Shown: positions 12,720-24,910 of the stretch, one piece after another | Numbering within the stretch: the stretch's first letter is position 1 | How the letters are laid out: each line of letters starts with the position of its first letter | Assembly (NCBI GenBank): GCA_021464415.1 | Contig: CM038463.1 | Location: forward strand, 1,860,001 to 1,924,000 | Length of the DNA stretch: 64,000 bases | Origin: Lonicera japonica | Taxonomy: Eukaryota; Streptophyta; Magnoliopsida; Dipsacales; Caprifoliaceae | Direction: 5' to 3' | Notes under the pieces: generated by a model | Database searches by the model: none | Seen by the model: only the letters and a program-made list of their open reading frames with translations | Told to the model about the DNA's origin: nothing | Made by a program: the position numbers and the translations under genes

Positions 12720-13619
12720 ACCTCTTCATAAATGCTGTCACGCGATGGTTCAATTGGGCATAGATTGTCCTTCATACACAAACAAAGCACCACTATATAA
12801 GATTTCATAGCAATGGCATTTGAAAAGTAAATAAAGGAATGCGCTAGATTTAACCTGAAGATTCCTATTTCTATTGTTTTCGAATATCTTAAGGTTCTCT
12901 AGTAAAGCTACATCAAGAACCATATACGGTTTTTGCATGATATCACTGAAACCAGAGGATGAGAGTTACTCAAATTTTGAAATATAGGCAATGATTCATC
13001 CAAAAAGCCTGCTTTAGGTAGAAAATAATGCCTCCCAACGCTGAAAGTGCATGCATGCCATTCTCGCCAGCATTCACAAGCTCGCTCCAAATATTTGGCA
13101 CTCAGTCTATGCTTCTTTATTCAACTGATGAATCAATAACATGTGAAATTGCTTCATTCAAAGATGAAGATTTTGTTTGACATTGATGCGCCTATATATA
13201 GCCTTGAATTCACTGGTTTCTCAGCATCCCAGAACTCCAAAAGCAGAACTAAATTGTCTACTAAAGGACTTCTTGTATATCTCAGTAGTATTCTCTCAGA
13301 TTCAAGAATGAGTTGTTTATAGGGTTTTATTATTTCCGTTGGTCTTGGTCTAGACGATAAACAACTCAAGGCACTGCACTTTGAATCATCCACAAACTAG
13401 TAAAAAGAAGCATACCCAGTACTATAGTAGGGGCTAGCTAGCTAGGAGCAATCGAAATAACGTTTGATTCAATATAGTGATAGGTTAACTTCTAAGATAA
13501 CCAACGTCAACTGAGAATATCAAAAATGGTTAAGAACCTACAACGAGGTATTTTAAGTTATATCATTATAAGTCAAATTAAAAAAGAAAAAAAAAATCAA
13601 ACTTGGAAGCATACTCATA

Positions 13620-14460
13620 TTTTTGGATAACTGCAGCTCATAATCCCGGGAAATGCTCCCACACAAACTTTTTGGCACCTCCAAAAGGAATGCATCTTTT
13701 TTAAATCATTTCACACTTGATCTATAACATATTAGAGGAAAATGTTGGTTTTTTTTAATAAACTATATTGATGTAACCTTCTATAAATTAAATACCGTCG
13801 ATGCCAAGCAAGTTCTTACCGATTTATTTTCAAGTAGTGCCCATTGTTCTTTCAAGTGCTTCTCCAAATCGTTCTCAATTTGCACAATCACTTTGCAGGC
13901 AGAGTTGTACTTTGTATAAACTATCAATCCCTTCTCGAGGTATTGTACGGCCTGTACTATTTGCTTTATCCCAGTAAGATGCTTTAGAACTGAATGTACA
14001 TCTTGAAGACCTTTACCTACATATATGATATCTAAAAGATGCCATGCTAGATATGCTAGATTTGTGTCATAATAATTGAAAACATGAATGCAAATTATAC
14101 CAAAAGTTAGTAAATGTTGTAGTAGCCTAGAATCAATATTTTCCAGAATGACACCCATCGAATAGCATGCATGGGTCATTATCTCACAACCACGTAGTGT
14201 TGATATGAACTCTTTAAGTTGTTTCTTAACTGCGTCCTTATATACAACGATGTTATTTCCATTTCTTCCATTACATTCACTATAATTCGTAAACATAAAT
14301 CACTTTTAATATACAACTAAAAGTATTTAAGCAAAGAGTTCAAATGTATTGCTTTGCAGCTTGCGAGACCCCTTTACCTGCAAGAGAATGTACGAGCAAG
14401 GAACCATTTCATGTCCGGAAGCCTGGACAACTCTTTCTGGATTATAGTACTAAACGTAAA
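13620..14460 (-). pseudogene. MSH6: MSH6-like fragment, copy 2 (lever-domain exons)
   Basis: Minus-strand exons with canonical splice signals encode the MSH6 lever region. An exon near 14450-14396 reads LSRLPDMKWFLARTFSC. The next, 14279-14101, reads SECNGRNGNNIVVYKDAVKK then CEIMTHACYSMGVILEN. After an 84-bp intron, 14016-13820 reads GKGLQDVHSVLKH and HLKEQWALLENKS. A final piece near 13690-13625 reads DAFLLEVPKSLCGS and DYELQ. The exons are open, unlike the matching ones in copy 1. Neither the clamp/ATPase domains downstream nor the earlier domains are attached. It sits upstream of copy 1 on the same strand yet encodes later exons, so this is a partial tandem duplication. A functional protein is unlikely. 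Confidence 0.85.
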
Positions 14461-14990
14461 TTAACTCCCAATATATAAAATGAAATACTACAATAAGCTA
14501 GCTAGATAATAAATGCAAATCAAAAGTGCCATATCTCCAGTTTCAGTCATGATAGAACATTCAGAGCATCTATATAGCAAGAATGCCAAGAGGACAAATT
14601 AAAAGTTCTAATTAGTAGTTGGAAATTTAAACTATATAGCATAATGCATTTGATTACTAGCTCCTGGTAAAACCAAAGAAGATATGGACAATGATTTACA
14701 AAAAGAAAATAGGAGAAAAAAATCAAAATTGCTACTGACTATATCTTCATAAACTGCAATCAACCCAGCTGTGGTTATCAAAATAACCTCGGGCTTTACA
14801 ATAATTCAACATCTAGACATCAAAAGATTACTCTAAAAGATAAGAACTATCCTCTTTCAACTCGAAAAAGCCTAAACCATCATGAAAATAGTACATGATC
14901 TAATGTACAAAAAGTATAGTAATTTGTCAACATTTATCACAAAAATAAGAGATTAAAAAATGGGGTACATGAGATGCTTATAACATAAAA

Positions 14991-17900
14991 CTAATTTATT
15001 CTTTTACTTTGGATATATGCCATGGCTTCCAATAGGGTCTCTCTTCTTAGTGGTTTTGGCAAATGAACGTCCATTCCAGCTTGAATAATCATCTGTGTTT
15101 CCTCACCTGCTGTATGAGCAGTCAATGCAATGATGGGGATGTGAACCCCATAATACTTCTCCTCGTTGCGTATCCGTCTTGTTGCTTCGTACCCATCCAT
15201 AACTGGCATCTATATATATGTTAAGCAGAAGCACAATCATATTAGTATTTCTAACTTAAAATAGTAATATAAACAAGTTTTCATATATCAAAAATCTTCA
15301 ATTACATATTACACGAGTCCATTCATGTCCGGTCCTTAAGATGGTTTTTTTGGTTTAGCATCTTCCATAGCTCTATACACTTTATACACTCGCAAAGACG
15401 TATGGTTGTTTCTAAAATTATTAAGGGGCTAATTACTTCATGACTTGCATGAACGTCGAGTCTAAATGATGTTTTTAATATACAACGTCCAATACTGGAC
15501 TTCATATTCCAGTTTTAAGTTTAAACATCAGTTCAATGAAAAAAAATGCAGTCTAAGTATGTAGGTAAATAAATACTAAACAAAAAGGTCTACATAGAGA
15601 CTTTACCTCACAATCCATAAATATGTAATCATAAGGTGGAGTATGAGAAGCTCGATGTCTCCGTTGATCCATTAGGCCATTACGGACTAGTTCTAGAGCT
15701 TCTTCGCCATTTCCACATTTAACAACAATTGCACCAAGCCTCTTAAGCAGAGCCACGGCCACTTTACACAACACTTGATTATCTTCGGCCACCAAAACTT
15801 TCTTCCCTTTTAAATACATTTCACTTCCATTGCATGGTTCACCAATTTCTTGTATTTCCCCATTTTTGGTTTTTTCTTTTTGAGATGGAGAATTTCTTAA
15901 GTTCGAACTTGTTTGAGCCTGAGGTGTTGAAGCAGTTGATTCTGATGGAAAATTTATATTTGGGCGTGTTTTTTGCGGCATTACATTCGCAAACTCCGGC
16001 AAAAGTTCTATAACTTGATTCAAACGGGACCCATGAAATGGTTTCGTTATGATCAAATCACTTGGAGGGAGTTTATGCTCGTCGAGGCCTTGAACATGAA
16101 TGCTATGAACACCCGGTTTATTTATCCAAACAACTCTATTATAATCAAGACATAGATCTTTTCTAAAGTCAGCCACGGCCCTACTTAACTCTCGAAATGG
16201 CCCACCACTTGTGTCTATCACAATTAATGTGAAATTTGGCACCCCTCTAAGATTAGTCCTCCTTTGGAGCGGTAAAGGCATTTCATCTGTTCCGTCTAGA
16301 GAACTTAAAGGCACCTCCTTCAATCTAGGGCTTGAGTTACTTCTTGAGACCGTGTATGATCTACCTGAAGAGCTGTAACGCATAAACGTGTATCTGCTTT
16401 TAATTTTCTTGAGAGTAGTAGAAAGCTGCTCTAAATTCATTACAACGGACACTTTTAACCCTTGTCTTTCCATGAATCTACGTGAAATCTTACGCCTTTC
16501 TTCATTCTGAATAAAAAGCACTATGTGGGACCCTTCCACTTTGGGGCTAGGGAGACGAATACTTGGCCATGAGTGCTGATACGAGTCACTTGACATGTAA
16601 CTCGATTCGATGTCATCTTCTCGTACAACATTATAGCCATTTATCTCAATCTCGTCATTACATGTTATCAAAAAGACACTGAACCTAAAGCAAGTTCCTT
16701 TTTCGCCTACTTCCTTTTCCACAATCATTATCTCTCCTCCCATCAGCCTCACCTATTATTTCATTGAAAAGCTTAATTAGAAAAAAATGAAAAATGATGG
16801 GGTTTTTTGCGGTTATTAGAGCATCTCCAATGGAATAACCAAAATTGAATAATCAAAATAACTTTTGATTATCCATTTAATAAATTGTTAAAGTTAACAA
16901 TGTAGGCCTTCACAATGGCTATTTTTTCTCAATAACCAAATTTGTGGGGTCCATTATATTTATTGGCCATAAATTAATCAATTTGAATTTTGTTTAAAAA
17001 AAGGTGGGAAATATGATTTAAATTTAAAAAGATTCTCTTTTAACCAATAAAATTAGTGGATTTCTCGTTTTGGTTATTGAAGAATGTTGTTAACTTTGAT
17101 TATAAAGGGAGTAGATTAGTTATTGGTTAAAAGGTTGCTAAAATTTGAATATGCCATTGGGGTAATGTTTTTAACCAACATTGTTAAAATTTATTATAAT
17201 TGTTATTTTGAATATGTTATTGGAGATGCTCTTATAATCAAAGTTAACAGCCTTCTTTAATAACCAAATCAAAATGGATGACCCACTAATTCTATTGGCT
17301 AAACGAGATTTTTTTTTAAATCTCTAGATAATATTTTCCTCCTTTTTTTTTAAACAAAATTCTAAATGATTAATTTATAGCCAATCAATGTAATAGACCC
17401 TACAAATTTAGTTATTTAGAAAAAATATCCATTAGAGAAATCTACATTATTAACTTTAAATTTACTAAATGGATAATCAAAAGTCATTTTGATGATTCAA
17501 TTTTAGTTATTCCATTAGAAATGCTCTTAGGTAATAAGTTATAATTAGTAAAGATATTAAGTGGCCCTACAAGTGAAGGTGTATATATACACGTACCAAA
17601 GATTGAACGATCCCAAGCCCCAATCCGGTGCCTTCTTGTTTAAGAGCAGTCTCTTTGACCTGAACATAATCTTCAAAAATAGATTTATGTTTCTCCTTTG
17701 GAATCCCCTTTCCTGTGTCGTTCACCTCAAATACAAACTCCATACAATTAGGATCTTTTTGGATTGCATGGGTGGATTCGACGTCATTGTATACTCCATC
17801 GTTCTTGAAGAAGAAACACGATAAGCATTTTAATAAATGATTCTGAGTGGAAGAAATAATTGAATTTTCCAAACTAGGTTTCTTGGCCCAAGCTCGAACA

Positions 17901-20900
17901 AATACATGCCCCTCCGAGGTAAATTTCACAGCATTGCTCAATAAGTTACTTAGTATTTGTTTAAGCTTACCATGATCGCCTTTAACACGAGAAAATTTTG
18001 TAATTGAGCCATCGTACAGATCCAAAATCACATCTACACCCTTTTTCATTCCAACTGAATAGAATAAATCGACCTCACTTTCAAGCAATTGTGCCATGTC
18101 AAATTCTTCTATTTCAAGTTGCATCTTCCCAGCTTCAATCTTGCTTGTATCAAGAATAGAATTCAATAAAGCTGGACAATCAAGAAATAAATTTATTAAT
18201 TTTATTACCCGGTATTAAGAATCAAAAAAAAGGGATAAATAATAAATATATGCTTTTATATTAGTGTTTTTGCTTTATTTAATGCATTTTAAAAATAAGC
18301 CAGTGAATTACCTAAGAGGTCCTTTGTACAAGTTTCCATGTGGACTAAATTGGACTCTAACTCGGATCCATGGGCAACTTCATGGTGACAAATCTCTATC
18401 AACCCTTCAATTCCGGCTAGAGAAGCACGCACGTCGTGGCTTACACTGGCAAAGGCGATACTCTTATTCATGCCTTTTCTTTCTGCATGACTAGTCGCTT
18501 CCATTTGCTTTATAAGTGTTGCACACAAGTGCATCTCTCTCGATGCTGCTCTAACAATTAAGAATGCGAAAGCCAAAATAGCAAACACCACTACGCCAAT
18601 CAAAACTAAAAGTAAAAGGAACGCAAAGTTAATATTTTCGTGAATAAAGGTCTCTGGTCCCTTGTTTGGTAAAGCCAATACAAAAACCTGAATCCAACCA
18701 AATAGTAGCAATGTTATAAAATGGATGAATGTTATTGACAAATTATTAATATAATTAATGAATTTGAAGAACATACCGACTGAACTCCAACTATTTGAAG
18801 AGTGGTACAATAAAATATATAATTTTGCCCCAAGATGTTCAACATAGAAGGTTGCAAGGTACTGGTACCATCATTTTGTTGACATGTAACATTACCAATA
18901 ATGATCATTTGGTCACCATTTGGATTTGGTAATTGAAATGAAACAGAATCACCAACAAGGACCACATGCGTGTTTGGGATCCCTAATTCCCAAAGCACTT
19001 TTCCCTCTTTTGTCGCCAAATAAAAAGCACTTCCATTGATGCGATATACGTCAGAGAAGAAATTTATTAATGAAGTAGTTTCAAAGCCTATATAGATGAC
19101 TCCTCTTCCTTTTATGCTAGCCCTATTCAAGATCAAAAGATATTTATCATCGGTCCACATTGTTCCTAATGAAGCGTTTCCATTTGTACTATTCAATGCT
19201 TTTCGAAACCAATCTGTACTGGGTATAAATTTAGGACGAGATTTTATAGCTGCTCCTTGTAGTTTTCCTGAGAATCGATTCACAGGCCTAGTGTACCAAG
19301 TATACATTTTTGTGGTATTAAGAGAAATCAAAGAATTTGAATATATGGCAAAAGGTTGTTGATCATTCTTCTTGTAGTACGAGAAGAAAAGACCATCCAT
19401 GCCAATATATGTAATTTGTGACATGTGAGGTATTGCTGATAATGCTTGAAACAGTGATGGAGCAACCTGCATCAAAAAAAATAAAAAAAATTAGCTTTTT
19501 GAACTTACTAATATTAAGTATTTTATCCCCAGAAAATTCTCGGGATTTCATATTTTACATCTTTAGCTATGCTAGATTGCATTAGCATTAGTTTCCTAAA
19601 AAACAAAAGTGTAAAACAAGAGTAAATCTTAACTCAAAAAAAAATCCTAAAGAATATAATTTATTCTTAATCAGTTGATGAAAGTGTAGAACACCGGCTG
19701 ACATCATTCACACTTTTGTAAACTATATATATATTAGGCTTGACAATTTATAACACGATACGAAATATAAACAAATTTACCGGGTTTGGGTGAATCCTTA
19801 ATGGGTGTGAGTCATAATCAGGTTGACCCGTCAAACCTATTTTTTAAATGAGTTGATTTCGTGTAAATTCGCGAAACCTGAATAAAACCCATTTAACTCG
19901 GTAAGAATACGAGTCGATTTCAGGTCGTGTAACCCGTATATGATAAACAAATATTTACGTAAGGCTTTTAAAATCTTTTAAATTTCGTGTTAAATCTTTT
20001 GCTTTTCATCATGATATTTCCTTTTCTCCACACTCATTTCACTACCCCTTAATTTTTCACTTTCCAAATTCTCAAGTTTAACACAGTTACAATGTACGAT
20101 GATTTTTAGTTATTGTTGTTGCATATATATATAAATTATTGAGTGTGTATATTTTAAATGATTAATTACTTAATTGAATTATTAGCGAGTCACTAAAGTT
20201 ATTTGTATAAGACCCGAATCGAACCGTTTATCTTAAACGGGTTAAAACAAATTGGGTTATATCATTCATTAATTAAACAGGTTGTGTATGGGTGGAGGGC
20301 ACTTTTCACCAAACATGACTTCAACCTAACACAAAACTAACCCTTACACAACCCATTTCCAGGCCTATATATATATGCATAAGCGGTGGATAGAACTAAT
20401 AGTTTAAAGGGGAGGCACAACGTATGTAACTTATAACACAACTTTAATTAATTTGGTAATTAAGTCGTGGTTTAGTTTAAATTTATTAACTCTCACTCAA
20501 AGAGAGTCAAGTGACCCTGCGCTCTATGACCAGATAGGTTCCCTCTGGCAAAGAATCCTTTTTATACAATGTAGTAATGACATGGATATATATTAACCAA
20601 TTATAGAATAAGGTCACTTTGACTTTCGTTAGTTGAGGGTTAACAAATTTGAGCTCCGTATTTTGGAGTGTCCAGTGTGTGTGAAACTGATTTTATTAAG
20701 AAGTTTTAAAGCTCAAACTAATAAATTACAATGATATAGGTTTGCGAGTACAATTTACCCATTTTCCATGGAACCTGAAAACCATGTGCTAGCTTTGTTT
20801 TCCGTGGCAAATTTCCCCATGTTAACATAATTTCAAGAAACTAACGCTGGTCTACGTAACCAATCAAATACACCTTAATACAAGGAATATAAATATGGAT

Positions 20901-21352
20901 ATATACTAATATTAGTAAGAGAAATATGATAGACACAAACCATGGTTTCAATCTTAGAGAACGAAAGTTGGATTCCATCCAGGGACGCGCTTAAAAATTT
21001 GGCTAAATTTTCTGCTGCTGAATTCAATGGAAGTAACACTTTCGCTGTATTTTCTATTCGGGAAAGTATTTCTTGGTGAGTGATTTGCGAAATCAACTTC
21101 ACTTTGTTTTCGATTCTTTGGACCTTAATTATCCAATATGGGATCATCAAACTCGAAAGTAACAACACTACCAATACCTGCACATCACAATTATGTTGTA
21201 TATATTTCACTTAATTATTTTGATAAAGAAAAACAATAGTATCTAGATTAAAACTTAAAACTACTAGTAATCACTGAAATAATTTAGTTTTAAGAAATTA
21301 CCAGTATAAAGAAACAAACAGGGCGCAAGGCTATGGATGAGCTGAGCTTCAT
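14991..21352 (-). CDS. CKI1: CKI1-like hybrid histidine kinase, seven exons, intact
   Basis: Exons on the minus strand are 21352-21302, 21177-20941, 19466-18777, 18687-18312, 18171-17597, 16752-15607 and 15209-14991 (TAG). All introns are GT-AG and the frame stays open, giving about 1097 residues; Arabidopsis CKI1 is about 1120. The N-terminus (MKLSSSIALRPVCFFIL) with exon 2 forms a membrane segment. An extracellular region includes QITYIGMDGLFFSYY and TDWFRKAL. A second membrane segment (FAFLLLLVLIGVVVFAILAF) precedes the H-box FASVSHDVRASLAG, with its phosphoacceptor His. The N-box is SNLLSNAVKFT, the G1-box NDTGKGIP and the G2-box GTGLGLGIVQSL. The C-terminal receiver has AEDN, FMDCE-MPVMDGYEATRR with the phosphoacceptor Asp next to the last intron, and PKPL with the conserved Lys. 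The family acts through phosphotransfer proteins, independently of cytokinin, in female gametophyte and vascular development. It lacks the CHASE domain of cytokinin receptors. The start is the only ATG that joins the signal-anchor exon. Confidence 0.93.
16819..17231. mobile_element. Tourist/PIF-like MITE in CKI1 intron 5
   Basis: A 413-bp AT-rich element with inverted ends GAGCATCTCCAATGG / ATTGGAGATGCTC. It is flanked by TTA at 16816-16818 and 17232-17234, the target typical of PIF/Harbinger elements. It has no coding capacity. Confidence 0.8.
17232..17526. mobile_element. Second, truncated MITE copy in opposite orientation
   Basis: Its reverse complement matches the first part of the MITE at 16819-17231, from GAGCATTTCTAATGGAATAA to AACTTTGATTATAA, where it stops at the border of its neighbour. 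TTA follows at 17527-17529. The pair forms a long imperfect inverted repeat inside CKI1 intron 5. Confidence 0.7.
19735..20367. mobile_element. hAT-like non-autonomous element in CKI1 intron 2
   Basis: About 630 bp bounded by TAGGCTTGACAAT and, inverted, TAGGCCTGGAAAT. It lies between TA-rich tracts, so the 8-bp duplication is plausible but not decisive. The interior is rich in ACCCG / CGGGT text, common in such MITE-like repeats. No coding sequence. Confidence 0.55.
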
Positions 21353-21884
21353 TGGAGTTGATGATTATGATGAAAAGGAAAAGAAAGTATCTTCTCTGCA
21401 TTACATTAGGAAATTAATTTTGAGAAATGCAAAAAATAAATAATTCTGCATGATTCCATCTCGGAGGAAATTCTTTCGGTCTTTCTTAATAGAAACCTAA
21501 AGAAGATGGGTGATTGGGTAAAAAATCCCTTAAACTATCAAAAATTCAAGAAATATCAAAGTTAAAATATTTTGATATAATAAGGACATGAAAGATAGGT
21601 GTATATTTTTGTGACCTTATTACCCTCGAATCAACCAAAGGTAATTACCAAAAATAAGTTCTTTTTTATGAAAGGGAATTACCAAAAATAAGCTAATTTT
21701 TTTATAAACTATTCAAATTTTATTTACAAATTATTGATAATCTATTTATTTTTATAAATATTATATTTCATCATTCCAATTCATTCTTTTACACCATAAT
21801 AGTTCCCCAGTAAAATTTCTTACAAAATAAATAATTTCATAACAACTTTACGAAAGACTTTGTAACTTTCACTGTATTTTTGCA

Positions 21885-22305
21885 AACTATTTTTTACAAA
21901 GAAAATTCACTAAATAAAATTCATTACATATATATATATATTTCACTAGAAATTTGAAGAAATCTATATTATAATTTTTTTTCAATTTTACAGAAAAGTT
22001 TGCAAAATTTCACTACAATTTTTCCACAAACGATTTTTTGCAGAGAAAATTCACTACAATAAATAAATAAATAAAATAAAAATTCATTGGATATTTGAAG
22101 AAATCTATATTATATTTTTCTTCAATTTTGAAAAATTTTGCTACAATTTTGCCACAAACTAATTTTTGCAGAGAAAATTCACTGCAAAAAATAAATAAAT
22201 AAATCACTAAAAATTTGAAGAAATGTACATTATATTTTTCTGCAATTGCGCAGAAAAGTTTGATAAATTTCACTACAATTTGCTGCAAACTAGTTTTGTC
22301 AGAGA
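21885..22305. repeat. Imperfect tandem repeat, about 3-4 units of 120-140 bp
   Basis: Repeated text of the form CACTACAATTT...GCAAACT...TTTGCAGAGAAAATTCACT, then AATTTGAAGAAATCTATATT and TTTTCTTCAATTTT. Units have drifted and differ by small indels. Short ORFs on both strands here arise from the repeat and are not genes. Confidence 0.6.
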
Positions 22306-23369
22306 AGTTTGTAGAAAAATATTTTTATGGAAGGAAAAGAACCGAACTCAATCCATTACCCGAACAAAATCAAGAAAGATCAAAAAAGCCAAACTCCATT
22401 ATCCAAACAAGATCAAGAACTAAAATATTGAAGATCAAACTTCTTCTTTTTGGGGGGAAATTTGAAAAGATATTATTAAGAGAAAATGAATATTTGCAAA
22501 TCATCTTTCAACATATGAAAAAAACAGAAAGACAGTAATCTACCTCAAGACCAAAACATCAAACTTGTGGACTAGCTTGTGAAGATGTGGAACATTTGTT
22601 GAATTTGTGCAGGGGCCTTTGGGGTGAATACACTTAAGAATATTGAGGGGTTGTTGCAAGTTTTGAATGCGGTGAGAAGCTAGAAAAAAAGGTAAAGTGC
22701 GGTACCAATGGTGAATGAGACTACGGCAAAGATGGGGGGAGGGGAATGGTTGTCAAGGAGGATTTTTAGAATTTCAAACAAAAAAGGCAACAAAGAGGAT
22801 AATACGTGTGTATATATTTAGTTTTGGAAGGAGCTACACTTGCTTATTTTTCAAATAGATAGAAAAGGCAACAAGGTGAATAATACGTGTGTGTGTGTGT
22901 GTGTATATTTAGTTTTAAAAAGACAATACTAATTTAGTTTTCAAATAGTAAAGACAACAACCATACTAATTTAGTTATATATAAATATATATAGTAAGTT
23001 ATACTGCTATGGGCAAATGTGTAAAATCTCATTCTATTTAATGTTGATTTTGTCCTAATGACTAGTTTTAGAAATTAAAATAGTCCTTGTAGAGTTAAAA
23101 GATCACATGCCAGACCTTTTGTAAAAAAGTCATGTTATAAGGGATATAAATTTTAATTTCAAACTTTCCCTTTGGTGTACTTGACGTTTTGATAAGTTAG
23201 CTTCCATCTTAAAACATGGAATATTACACAATTCTTTAAATTTCTTATTTTATTTTAAATCTAACTACAGCATATATATCTTTATCTCAAAAGAAAAACA
23301 AATAAATTGATGACCATTTTTCCTTCTATTTTTGTTTTCTATGTTAGTAATAATTAAGATAGAGGTATT

Positions 23370-23400
<31 letters not shown>

Positions 23401-23534
23401 TATAAATTAAGTTACAAGATAGAAACTTTCTAAATTTTGCCTCCCCAAACAGACTGTGAAAATGTTAAATTCTTAAAAAATTATGAAGAAATTGAAAGAT
23501 ATAATACTAATAACCAATGTTTCTGAGAATCTAA

Positions 23535-23848
23535 GGACCCGTTCGGTAACGTTTTCAGAGAATGTTTTCTGAGAATAATTTCAAAAATTGAAAATGAGAA
23601 AATGAATTTTCCAGGAACGAAAATAGCGAAAACATTTTTCGAGAACGAAAACAGTGAAAACAAAGATTGCAAGACTGAAAATGGTGAAAACATCATTTTG
23701 GCATTTTTGCGTTTTACGCTTTAAACTTGAATTCATTTTCCGAAAACGTTTTTCGTGTTTTTGTCAATATCCCACCGAACGCATTTTTTATCCGTTTTTG
23801 AACTCAAAAAACGAAAACGGGTCTCTAAAAACGCTACCGAACGGACCC
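23535..23848. mobile_element. MITE with GGACCCGTTCGGTAACG-type termini
   Basis: A 314-bp element. The left end GGACCCGTTCGGTAACG and the inverted right end GGGTCCGTTCGGTAGCG agree at 14 of 17 positions. TAA flanks both sides. The interior is rich in GAAAAC / GTTTTC inverted text and has no coding potential. Confidence 0.7.
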
Positions 23849-24749
23849 TAAAACTTTTGTACTCTAGTTTTAGTCAAACTCAATCTCTTTAAATATTAAA
23901 AATTAAAGTCAATCTAAAAGTCCATCTTTTTCCCGCTGAATTAGAAGCTGCTAATTAACAATCTACATTCAAACTTAATTAGTCAAACTCAATATTTTTA
24001 AATATTAAAAATTAAAGTCAATCTAAAGTCCAATCTACAAGTATTTAAGATCCTTTATTAAACCTAACATATAAATAAACCCTAACATATAAATAAACTA
24101 AAAGGGATTCGATCACTAAATTGAATTCCGGTGTTCGTAAGGTTTAGCACAAATTCATTAGGGTTTTTACTTTGATTTTCATTTTTAGCAGGAGGGTAGA
24201 AGAATCGGGTATATATTTTTATAGATAGAAACTAAATATTCTCTTTTTTATAATTATATTTTTAGTAACTTCAAATTTAATATTTTCCATAAGATCGAAT
24301 TTGCTTTAATTTGTGGAAAAACAAGAATGAAAAAACAAAAGAAAAAGAAGAAGAAGTTCATTGATGAACCATGCAATTAATTAATATATGCAAACAACGT
24401 TATATTGTAACCTTAAGAACTTACTTTAATCTTGTATTCACTTCTATCTTTGTAGCTTACACGCGTATTTCCTGTCAATGCATGAAAATATTAAATATTA
24501 TTACTAAAAAACTATTACTTTTTACATTAAAATAAATGAAGAAAAGAAAACAATAGAAGCAAAAAAAATCAAATCAAATCGACATTGATCCTTCAACCGC
24601 TATATAAAAGCATTTATCTATCTATTTTATATATAGAGATAGACAGAGATAAATACAAATAGATACAGATCTAGACATTAAGACATATCACATATGCATA
24701 TATTTTTATATATATATATAACAAAGTAAAAGAGATTAATAGAAGTATA

Positions 24750-24910
24750 TATATATATAGAGAGAGAGAGAGAAAGAGAACAGTGGCTGACTTACTCAAA
24801 ATCTAGAGAGAGAAAGAGGGCTGGAGAGAGAGCAGTGGGAGAAGGAGAGAGAGGCGAAGAGAGAAAGAGGGTTGGAGAGAGAGCAGCGGGAGAAGGAAAA
24901 AGAGGCGAAG
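24750..24910. repeat. GA-rich simple and low-order repeats
   Basis: A (GA)n tract is followed by a duplicated block of about 55 bp (AGAGAGAAAGAGGG..GGAGAGAGAGCAG..GGGAGAAGGA). No gene. Confidence 0.7.

Larger units (their letters stand above)
6838..13393 (-). pseudogene. MSH6: MSH6-like mismatch-repair pseudogene, copy 1, split by three solo LTRs
   Basis: Minus-strand exon remnants appear in MSH6 order. About 13390-13170 reads FVDDSKCSALSCL and EFWDAEK; 13075-12965 gives ENGMHALSALGG and a frameshifted FLDESL; 12938-12855 gives PYMVLDVALLENLKIFEN; 12765-12720 gives IYAQLNHRVTAF and continues at 11387 with TRPLY beyond a solo LTR. A lever-domain exon at about 9100-9040 reads LDMEWFLARIF, then a degenerate exon at 7345-7020, and EVPESLCRS with a one-base slip before DYELQSS at 6905-6838. 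MSH6 is the MutS homologue that pairs with MSH2. The fragment lacks the N-terminal mismatch-binding part and the Walker ATPase end, and carries stops (such as TGA inside the LLNL.LTRPLY text) and frameshifts. Introns are retained, so this is a DNA-level copy, not a retrocopy. Confidence 0.85.

Noticed and set aside
13781..14296. Disease-resistance (R1/NLR) N-terminal domain
   Set aside because: First impression only. Neighbouring exons and motifs (LPDM.W, GVILEN, EVP.SLCGS, DYELQ) fit MSH6 and no NB-ARC text is present.
19735..20367. Helitron
   Set aside because: No TC start, CTRR end or 3' hairpin was found; inverted TAGGC ends fit a hAT-like element better.
14991..21352. Cytokinin receptor (AHK2/3/4 type)
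   Set aside because: No CHASE domain text. The extracellular region, intron positions and receiver match CKI1 instead.
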